A stretch of DNA of 6,270 nucleotides from Candidatus Poribacteria bacterium (GTDB lineage Bacteria; Poribacteria; WGA-4E; WGA-3G): assembly GCA_009835515.1 (NCBI GenBank), contig VXXH01000409.1, forward strand, positions 1 through 6,270, read 5' to 3'. Numbering within the stretch: the stretch's first letter is position 1; each line of letters begins with the position of its first letter. Below are positions 1 through 5,193 of the stretch, one piece after another. The position numbers were made by a program, and so were the translations under genes. A model generated the notes under the pieces. That model searched no databases. It saw only the letters and a list, made by a program, of their open reading frames with translations, and was not told the DNA's origin.

Positions 1-1827
1 GAGTTGGCAGTTGTGCAGACGGATGCTTTTAGCACGGGAAATGTGCTGTCATGGCAGAGGACGCAAAACGCAGCAGCACATCAAGCGGAGTTACGACGAA
101 CCAAACAGGCATGGGTTGCGTTGCCGTCCGCCTTACTGCAAACGCGCTATCAATTGGACGCGATAGACCTATCCTTCGGCGATACGGAAACAGCAACAAC
201 GATCCAGTCCGCGTTTCGGGATTCCCAACTATCGGACGGAACAGAATTTAATCAATACTACTTAATCGCGGAACCACACGCCGATGCACCGTGTTATAAC
301 ATCAGCGACTATGTACAGCGATGTGTCGCAGGTGACCTCACGATCGCAGAACGGCTGCGTGGACGAACGGTCATTCACCTCTATCAGACAGAAGGCGTGA
401 CGGACGATCTGCTAAGTGACCACGGCGTATCTCAGTTCATAGCGCGGATGCTGAGAGGCTACTTAAAAACTTACGGCAAGCAACACCTCATCGGTTTTAC
501 CTGTGAGCTCCCGAAATTTCTGTCTTTAGCGAGTGTCTTAGGGGCAGGAACAGCATCAGTACCGTGGAGTCCTGTGTTACTGGACGCGTCGGAAACGACA
601 CTCGCAACATACCTGCCGTTAGTGTTCTATGAAACTTACAACTCGGCGGCAGTCAGAAACACTTTTTGGAAAGCATTGACGACGCGATTTGCGACCTGTT
701 TCCTGGGCGGTTTACGTGATTTCTGTCATCAAGAGGGACTTCGATTCGCTTTAAGCCTCCCAGCGAGTGCTAAGACGTTGGAATTTGAGTTAGGATCCAT
801 GCTCGCAGAAGTGGACTGCCCTATTCTGAACGCCACCGAAATAGATACACCGAGGCGGTTCGTCGTTGCCAAATGGGCGTGCAGCAACACACAACATGCC
901 GGTATTGCCCGAAAAAAAAACAACAAAGCGGATGCGCTCACGCCAACGTCGCGACACCTTGAAGATGCAAGCCTCGGTTTCAACTTATGGATGAACAGAA
1001 ACAGTGCCGCTGATAGTGTACCGCAAGGGTTAGCAACGGGTTACCCGAAACGACCAATCCTAATGGTAGCACCGACGCAGAGCCTCTGGACAAAGCCCGA
1101 TGAGAAAGCGTGGAGCGATGTCACAAAAGCGTGGGGATGGTTGTGCCAAAGTGTATGGGCATTGGCTTACGACTTCAGGATTGTCTCGGAGCAGGAACTC
1201 GGTGTCGCAGAGGTTATAGACGCTGCCGCTGCGAGAAAACTCGGTCATAAAAACGGTGGTCTCTGTTTCCCTGATTCCAAAGCGGGCACCAAAGAGATTT
1301 ATAGCGTTATTTTGCTTCCGAGTTGCATATCGCTTCAAGAAGAAACCGTCAAACGTCTAAAGGCATTCACGAAAGCAAAGGGTAGACTGATCATAGATGA
1401 ACCTACGCCGTATCTGCTGAACGGCCGGATCGGACTTGAGCCGTACCCGCTTGAACAACTCATCTATGGGCGACGCACAACAATTCTCCGAGGGCCATCG
1501 GACGAGAAGTTGGTAAAACTCGAAAAACGACTCCAAAAATGGGTGCCCCGTATTGTCTCAGTGTACGTAAAGCCGGACAACGATCCGACAGATAGCGTTC
1601 AAGTACTCCATAGGGAAGCAGAAACTTCCGAAATTTTCTATCTATTCAACACAAGCAGTGAATCGATAGATACTTTAATCGAGATACAACGAAAGGCATT
1701 GAGCGTTTCGGAGTTTGATCTGCTCAACGCAACAAAGGAAAACGTTACGTTTTGGCACGCTGATGAGAAGACGTATCTAAATAGTGTATTCACACCGAAA
1801 CAGGGACGACTCTTCGTGGTATCATAG
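1..1827 (+). CDS. GH106-like (alpha-L-rhamnosidase-like) glycoside hydrolase relative, 5' end outside window
   Basis: The reading frame is open from base 1 and no Shine-Dalgarno is visible before the TTG at 4, so the true start is probably upstream. The stop is TAG at 1825-1827. I number residues from the TTG. A barrel-like region covers about 120-300. It includes GFTCELPKF (164-172), PWSP (187-190) and a block at 203-250 with YLPLVFYE, VRNTFWKALT and CHQEGLRF, which matches my memory of GH106 and related large glycosidases. PILMVAPTQSLW (351-362) and YSVILLPS followed by LKAFTKAKGRLIIDEP (433-467) resemble the flavodoxin-like domain after the barrel in that group. The end (545-607, YLFNTS to GRLFVVS) resembles its small beta domain. 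Two acidic positions expected in the barrel look replaced, so activity on rhamnosides is doubtful. Relatives are often 900 or more residues, and this one stops after the beta domain. Family membership is inferred from motif order. No export signal can be judged because the N-terminus is missing. Confidence 0.55.
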   Translation, partial: ELAVVQTDAFSTGNVLSWQRTQNAAAHQAELRRTKQAWVALPSALLQTRYQLDAIDLSFGDTETATTIQSAFRDSQLSDGTEFNQYYLIAEPHADAPCYNISDYVQRCVAGDLTIAERLRGRTVIHLYQTEGVTDDLLSDHGVSQFIARMLRGYLKTYGKQHLIGFTCELPKFLSLASVLGAGTASVPWSPVLLDASETTLATYLPLVFYETYNSAAVRNTFWKALTTRFATCFLGGLRDFCHQEGLRFALSLPASAKTLEFELGSMLAEVDCPILNATEIDTPRRFVVAKWACSNTQHAGIARKKNNKADALTPTSRHLEDASLGFNLWMNRNSAADSVPQGLATGYPKRPILMVAPTQSLWTKPDEKAWSDVTKAWGWLCQSVWALAYDFRIVSEQELGVAEVIDAAAARKLGHKNGGLCFPDSKAGTKEIYSVILLPSCISLQEETVKRLKAFTKAKGRLIIDEPTPYLLNGRIGLEPYPLEQLIYGRRTTILRGPSDEKLVKLEKRLQKWVPRIVSVYVKPDNDPTDSVQVLHREAETSEIFYLFNTSSESIDTLIEIQRKALSVSEFDLLNATKENVTFWHADEKTYLNSVFTPKQGRLFVVS

Positions 1828-1874
1828 AAGAGTGGCATTGCGACTAAAACAGTTTCTGTCATTTTAAGAATACG

Positions 1875-1881
1875 AAAGGAG
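1875..1881 (+). promoter_or_regulatory. Shine-Dalgarno AAAGGAG for the ThDP enzyme gene
   Basis: AAAGGAG lies five bases before the ATG at 1887 and fixes that start. The 59-bp gap from the upstream stop contains no convincing promoter or terminator, so read-through from the upstream gene is plausible. Confidence 0.8.
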
Positions 1882-1886
1882 CAACT

Positions 1887-3446
1887 ATGACAGGTGGCGA
1901 TATTTTTGTTGAATGCTTGAAAGCACAAGGCGTTAAAGATATATTCGGTTTACCGGGTAACCACCTGGACACCGTTTACGAGGCATTATATAACAATCAA
2001 GACAATATCCAGCACTACGTCACACGGCATGAAGGCGGTACGGCGTTTATGGCAGATGGCTACGCGCGTGCTACTGGCGATGTCGGTGTTTGCATGACGG
2101 TGCCGGGTCCCGGCTCAAATAATGCTTCTGTCGGCATCGGTGAGGCGAATACGGCATCGTCTCCTGTGCTTTGGATTACTGGGCAGAACCCATCCTACTT
2201 AGCACAACGGGATCCGAAGAAAAGTTTCCACGGGTTGGACCAGCGAGCCGCCTTCACGCCGATGACGAAACACCTGGAGATTGTGCATCGCGTCGACCAG
2301 ATTCCGGGTGCTATCAACCGGAGTTTTAGCGCGCTCCGTTCAGGGAGACCGGGGCCCGTGCTGATTGAACTGGCGAAAGATGCGCTGGATGCAGAAGCCG
2401 ACTTGCCAATTCCGCCATACAACAACGGTATTCAGACAACAGCAGCTCCCCAAGATATTGATGCCGCCATAGCACTCCTCAGTCAAGCGGAGCGTCCACT
2501 CATTATTTCAGGCGGCGGCATCAACCACACACGCGCCACTGAAGAAATACTTGCGTTTGCGGAGCTGCTGGACGCGCCCATCGTGATGACGGGTTTTGGA
2601 AAAGGTTCGGTACCGGAAGACTCGCCGTATTCCATCGGTATCTTCCGAGACGGCGTTGCGCAAGCGGCAATGAACGCCTCTGACCTCATCGTTGCTGTCG
2701 GCACCCGATTCAACTATCGCGATACCGGCAACTGGAGCCTCAAGATTCCACAACCGCTGTTGCATATTGAAGCCGATCCCGACGAGATTCATAAGGAATA
2801 TCCCGCCACAGTTGGCATCGGTGCGAATCCGAAACTGGTCTTACGCCAGTTGAACGCTGCACTCCGTGACGAGAAACGGACAGGCGGTTGGGGTGAAGGG
2901 CTACACGAGTTACGCCGACGATTTACCGAAATCGAACACCCGCAAATCCTCAAGGAGATGCGCGATGTGATGCCCCGCGATGCGATCCTGTCAGTTGACG
3001 TTAACATCACCGGCTACGGCGCGTTGGCACATTTTCCGTGTTATCATCCGGGAAGTTACATCTTCTCCGGTGTCTCTGTGGCAATGGGCATCGGATTGAC
3101 GGGTGCCATCGGTGCACAAGTGGCTTATCCTGATCGGAAAGTCGTCGCACTCAGTGGGGACGGAGGTTTCTTAATGACGTGTCCAGACCTCGCAACCGCT
3201 GTGATGTATAACCTTCCCGTTGTGACACTCGTGATGAACGACAATCAATATACCTCAATTGAACGCGGACAACTGCGGCGGTTCGGTAAACGCATCGGTG
3301 TTGAGTTGGTAAACCCAGACTTTGTGCAATTTGCTGAGTCGTTTGGCGCAGTCGGGTTACGCGTTGAAGATCCAAGCGATTTTAAACCGATGTTTGAAAA
3401 GGCACTCGCTATGGATAAGACAGTTCTCCTTGAAGTTGTTAAGTAG
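1887..3446 (+). CDS. Thiamine-diphosphate-dependent enzyme, acetolactate synthase/benzoylformate decarboxylase superfamily
   Basis: This is a complete 519-residue protein with the three-domain fold of the superfamily. The PYR domain (about 1-165) carries the ThDP-activating glutamate E49 in RHEGG, followed by AFMADGYAR and the glycine-rich PGPGSNN (73-79). The central domain covers about 185-325 (RPLIISGGG at 203-211; HIEADPDEI at 293-301). The PP domain (about 350-515) has the ThDP/Mg motif beginning GDGG (424-427) and ending NDNQY (451-455). These enzymes cleave or join 2-keto acids through a ThDP-bound intermediate in the cytoplasm. The substrate cannot be read from sequence. At 519 residues it is shorter than typical acetolactate synthases (about 550-590) and close to benzoylformate decarboxylases. 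FHGLDQRAAFTPMTKH (114-129) sits where acetolactate synthases bind their second substrate and FAD, but I cannot assign specificity. No small regulatory subunit gene is nearby, which argues against a standard IlvBN pair. The stop is TAG at 3444-3446. Confidence 0.9.
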   Translation: MTGGDIFVECLKAQGVKDIFGLPGNHLDTVYEALYNNQDNIQHYVTRHEGGTAFMADGYARATGDVGVCMTVPGPGSNNASVGIGEANTASSPVLWITGQNPSYLAQRDPKKSFHGLDQRAAFTPMTKHLEIVHRVDQIPGAINRSFSALRSGRPGPVLIELAKDALDAEADLPIPPYNNGIQTTAAPQDIDAAIALLSQAERPLIISGGGINHTRATEEILAFAELLDAPIVMTGFGKGSVPEDSPYSIGIFRDGVAQAAMNASDLIVAVGTRFNYRDTGNWSLKIPQPLLHIEADPDEIHKEYPATVGIGANPKLVLRQLNAALRDEKRTGGWGEGLHELRRRFTEIEHPQILKEMRDVMPRDAILSVDVNITGYGALAHFPCYHPGSYIFSGVSVAMGIGLTGAIGAQVAYPDRKVVALSGDGGFLMTCPDLATAVMYNLPVVTLVMNDNQYTSIERGQLRRFGKRIGVELVNPDFVQFAESFGAVGLRVEDPSDFKPMFEKALAMDKTVLLEVVK

Positions 3447-3459
3447 TTATCATCTTATT

Positions 3460-3471
3460 AGGACTTACGCA
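3460..3471 (+). repeat. Left terminal inverted repeat of the MITE
   Basis: AGGACTTACGCA, an exact reverse complement of 3594-3605. Similarity to the right end falls away immediately inside these 12 bases. It begins 13 bases after the upstream stop codon. Confidence 0.88.
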
Positions 3472-3492
3472 TTTTCTCTTAAAGTCCCCCTA

Positions 3493-3510
3493 CCCCCCTG
3501 ATAAGGGGGG
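3493..3510 (+). repeat. GC-rich hairpin inside the MITE, competing with a longer pairing
   Basis: CCCCCCT (3493-3499), loop GATA (3500-3503), then AGGGGGG (3504-3510) make a perfect 7-bp stem. The same C-rich arm, extended to TACCCCCCT (3491-3499), can instead pair perfectly over 9 bp with AGGGGGGTA (3553-3561). A third small stem, GATTTA (3548-3553) with TAAATC (3560-3565), would hold the second G6 run in its loop. A T5 run follows only at 3523-3527, 12 bases beyond the first stem. It is therefore not a standard intrinsic terminator, although it could hinder transcription. Confidence 0.7.
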
Positions 3511-3593
3511 ATATAACGGGTGTTTTTGCTGGGGTGTTTCTTCTGGGGATTTAGGGGGGTAAATCAGCAAAATATACCGTTTCCCATTCAATT

Positions 3594-3605
3594 TGCGTAA
3601 GTCCT
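3594..3605 (-). repeat. Right terminal inverted repeat of the MITE
   Basis: TGCGTAAGTCCT is the exact reverse complement of the left terminal repeat. It ends ten bases before the start of the phosphofructokinase ribosome binding site (3616). Confidence 0.88.
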
Positions 3606-3615
3606 GCTTATAATA

Positions 3616-3621
3616 AAGGAG
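3616..3621 (+). promoter_or_regulatory. Shine-Dalgarno AAGGAG for the phosphofructokinase gene
   Basis: AAGGAG is separated by six bases from the ATG at 3628 and sets that start. It survived the neighbouring insertion intact, with only four bases between it and the right copy of CTTAT. Confidence 0.82.
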
Positions 3622-3627
3622 TTTTAC

Positions 3628-4830
3628 ATGAAAAAAAAGATTGGTGTTTTAACAGGGGGTGGCGATACCAGCGCGCTCAACGCTACCCTTAAAGGCATCG
3701 CGCTGAAAGCCGAGGAGCTCGGTTTTGAACTCATCGGATTCATGGAAGGGTGGCGCGGTGTTTTGAAAGGAGGACGCTACTTTACGCTGACACCCGATCT
3801 GATTGATGAAAATAGAGGAGGAACGCTCCTAAAGAGTTCACGCACGAACCTGATTAAAGATAATAAGTTAGACGAGGCAGTAGATAATCTTAAAAAACTC
3901 GACATTAGTGGCCTCATTCCGATTGGTGGCGATGATACCCTAACAGTTGGGACTGCGCTGTCGGAGCAATTCACGACTGCATTCGTTACAAAAACGATTG
4001 ATAACGATGTCGGGGGCAACCCACCGGAAGGGGATGCAGTTGACTATTCCAAGATGGTGAACTATTTCTGTCCCGGCTTCCCTTCATCTGCGAACAGAGT
4101 CATCAATTACGTCCAAGATCTGCGGACAACGACCTACTCACACGATCGTGTGATTGTTGTTGAAGCGATGGGGAGAGATGCGGGTTGGCTGACCTTATCC
4201 GCCGCTTATGGGCAGGCGGATCTTATCGTGGTGCCAGAGATACCGTACCAACCCGATAAACTCGCGGAAGCGATTCGTGAGAAACACACAGAACAAGGCA
4301 ATGTTATTGTTGTTGTCTCGGAAGGGATTCGGAATGATGCAGGAGAACTGATGATTAATTCCGAAGCAGAACTTGACGCTTTCGGGCATACGAAACCCGG
4401 TGGATGCTCCGAGATTATCGTTGAAGCGATGAAGAAACGGTTACCTGAGATTTCGAGTTCAGCATTCCGTGCCTTGATACTTGGGTATCTTCAGAGATGT
4501 GGTAGCCCGATAGCACTGGATCGAGACAACGCTATGAAAGCGGGCGCGCTTGCGGTGCAAGCACTCTCAGAAGGGATGTTCAACGGTGTTGCAACTATTA
4601 CGAGAACGGATAGAGGCATTGAACCGACTTTGGAGCCCTTACAACAAGTGTTACAGCGGGACGCCTCTGGACACGTTATCCGAAGAAGCCTGGATCTACG
4701 ATTTTACGATGCAGAACGGTATCAGATATCTCCGGCAGGTGTTGGATATTTCCGTCCACTTTTCGGTGACTTGCCACGCCCAGATTGGTCTTTGGATGAT
4801 CGTTTGATTGAAATTGACGAGATTGGATAG
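3628..4830 (+). CDS. 6-phosphofructokinase, PPi-dependent type by signature residues
   Basis: This complete 400-residue protein of the phosphofructokinase family phosphorylates fructose 6-phosphate to the 1,6-bisphosphate in glycolysis, in the cytoplasm. Seen motifs are TGGGDTSALNA (9-19, phosphoryl-donor loop), GGTLLKSSR (64-72), IGGDD (99-103), KTIDND (122-127, with D125 the expected catalytic base), MGRDAGW (181-187, sugar phosphate), VPE (202-204) and LGYLQRCGSP (285-294). Family knowledge says Asp after GGD (E. coli position 104) and Lys before TIDND (position 124) mark pyrophosphate-using enzymes, while ATP-using enzymes have Gly at both. D103 and K122 are both present, so PPi is the likely donor and the step may be reversible. 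Oddities are TSALN for the usual APGMN or CPGLN, CPGFPSSANRV (148-158) where FGFDTA is typical, and Cys in QRCGSP for QRGGSP. An A8 tract follows the start codon. The gene lies directly downstream of the MITE. Confidence 0.93.
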   Translation: MKKKIGVLTGGGDTSALNATLKGIALKAEELGFELIGFMEGWRGVLKGGRYFTLTPDLIDENRGGTLLKSSRTNLIKDNKLDEAVDNLKKLDISGLIPIGGDDTLTVGTALSEQFTTAFVTKTIDNDVGGNPPEGDAVDYSKMVNYFCPGFPSSANRVINYVQDLRTTTYSHDRVIVVEAMGRDAGWLTLSAAYGQADLIVVPEIPYQPDKLAEAIREKHTEQGNVIVVVSEGIRNDAGELMINSEAELDAFGHTKPGGCSEIIVEAMKKRLPEISSSAFRALILGYLQRCGSPIALDRDNAMKAGALAVQALSEGMFNGVATITRTDRGIEPTLEPLQQVLQRDASGHVIRRSLDLRFYDAERYQISPAGVGYFRPLFGDLPRPDWSLDDRLIEIDEIG

Positions 4831-4855
4831 TAGTTAGAGCGTTGGAACAGATCAA

Positions 4856-4878
4856 AGGCGCGGTTTCAAACCGCGCCT
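4856..4878. repeat. Perfect 23-base palindrome, REP-like
   Basis: AGGCGCGGTTT (4856-4866), a central C, then AAACCGCGCCT (4868-4878) form a perfect 11-bp inverted repeat, 25 bases after the phosphofructokinase stop. The nearest T-run (T5 at 4903-4907) is 24 bases beyond, so it is not a classic intrinsic terminator. It could still protect or end the transcript. Its stand-alone position and form suggest a copy of a dispersed intergenic repeat, possibly related to 5159-5174. Confidence 0.75.
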
Positions 4879-4921
4879 ACTGAAGCTGAGGCAACTCGTC
4901 TGTTTTTAGTATTACAAAACC

Positions 4922-4927
4922 AAAGGA
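4922..4927 (+). promoter_or_regulatory. Shine-Dalgarno AAAGGA for the broken DUF433 gene
   Basis: AAAGGA lies nine bases before the ATG at 4937. It points to 4937 as the original start rather than the ATG at 4954, which has no comparable site. From 4937 the present frame closes after 12 codons (TGA at 4973-4975). Confidence 0.55.
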
Positions 4928-4936
4928 AAACAAGCC

Positions 4937-5118
4937 ATGAAAAAGAACAAATCATGTCTCAAAATCCACGTGTGATGCACGGTACTTTGGTTTTCGCTGG
5001 CACTCGAGTGCCAGTCGAAATTTTGATTCAGTATCTTGTATCAGGTGATTCACTTGATACATTCCTCGCTGATTTTCCTACAGTCTTACACAAGTAAGCG
5101 GTTGCTTACTTGGAGATG
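4937..5118 (+). pseudogene. DUF433-family (antitoxin-like) gene remnant with frameshift and internal stop
   Basis: From the ATG at 4954 the frame gives 47 residues that include NPRVMHG, FAGTRVPVEILIQYL, SGDSLDTFL and DFPTV. This is the DUF433 core: a small wHTH-like protein of about 75 residues, often paired with a DUF5615 PIN-like toxin. Two lesions are visible. First, the well-placed ATG at 4937 is followed by A5 (4940-4944); with one more A it would read MKKEQI straight into MSQNPRV, a natural DUF433 N-terminus. Second, TAA (5095-5097) falls where the family has Gln in the pattern V-x-x-x-Q-A-x-A-x-L-E, and the frame resumes as AVAYLEM (5098-5118). A CAA-to-TAA change explains it. The C-terminal helix is therefore lost. 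No toxin gene follows; the next gene is convergent and unrelated. The 47-residue product from 4954 could still be made, but it is probably non-functional. Confidence 0.72.
5091..5112. repeat. Perfect 9-bp hairpin spanning the internal stop of the DUF433 remnant
   Basis: CAAGTAAGC (5091-5099), loop GGTT (5100-5103) and GCTTACTTG (5104-5112) pair perfectly. The TAA stop at 5095-5097 lies inside the left arm. If the ancestral codon was CAA, the older left arm CAAGCAAGC would have had one mismatch to the right arm. No T-run follows, so a terminator role is unlikely. Confidence 0.8.
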
Positions 5119-5158
5119 CCCCTTGAGTACGCGAATGCGTGTGCCTGCTTAGTACGCA

Positions 5159-5174
5159 GAGGTTGGGAAACCTC
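5159..5174. repeat. Short palindrome near the 3' end of the solute-binding protein gene
   Basis: GAGGTT (5159-5164), loop GGGA and AACCTC (5169-5174) form a perfect 6-bp stem, about 20 bases past the stop codon of the minus-strand gene. The GGTT/AACC core and the following C-rich then CTAT/CTAC bases resemble the palindrome at 4856-4878. No T-run lies next to it on either strand. Confidence 0.5.
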
Positions 5175-5193
5175 GTCTATCATATTCAGTTGC

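Larger units (their letters stand above)
3459..3606. mobile_element. MITE-like non-autonomous element with 12-bp terminal inverted repeats and CTTAT target duplication
   Basis: AGGACTTACGCA (3460-3471) is repeated as its exact reverse complement TGCGTAAGTCCT (3594-3605). CTTAT occurs just outside each end (3454-3458 and 3607-3611), one base beyond each inverted repeat, which fits a 5-bp target duplication around a 148-bp insert. The interior has no usable reading frame and is made of C- and G-runs: CCCCC, CCCCCC, then G6, GGG, GGGG, GGGG and G6. Any transposase must act in trans. The element fills most of the 181-bp gap between the ThDP enzyme and phosphofructokinase genes. Short terminal sequences like this seem familiar to me from cyanobacterial and Poribacteria-like genomes, but I cannot name the parent family. 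The 12-bp repeats are certain. The exact boundaries and the duplication are inference. Confidence 0.78.

Noticed and set aside
729..1338. Minus-strand open frames opposite the glycosidase-like gene (729-983 and 1060-1338)
   Set aside because: They lack ribosome binding sites and protein-like motifs, and they lie wholly within a long frame that has clear family features.
1838..1866. Possible promoter TTGCGA with a 17-base spacer and ATTTTA before the ThDP enzyme gene
   Set aside because: The -10 match is poor and the 59-bp gap fits co-transcription with the upstream gene, so I did not list it.
2195..3375. Several minus-strand open frames opposite the ThDP enzyme gene
   Set aside because: They are shadows of a strongly conserved gene, with low-complexity, Ser/Arg-rich translations and no start signals.
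3493..3527. Intrinsic terminator for the ThDP enzyme gene
   Set aside because: The 7-bp GC stem is good, but the T5 run begins 12 bases after it with GGG between, which does not fit the terminator pattern.
3447..3627. Riboswitch or CRISPR-like array in the gap before phosphofructokinase
   Set aside because: The structure is fully explained by terminal inverted repeats and G/C runs of a MITE. There are no regularly spaced direct repeats and no known aptamer core.
4856..4907. Intrinsic terminator for the phosphofructokinase gene
   Set aside because: The stem is very strong, but the only T-run is 24 bases downstream. A dispersed palindromic repeat is the better description.
5126..5157. Direct repeat AGTACGC at 5126-5132 and 5151-5157
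   Set aside because: Seven bases with no associated terminal repeats is within chance expectation for the window.
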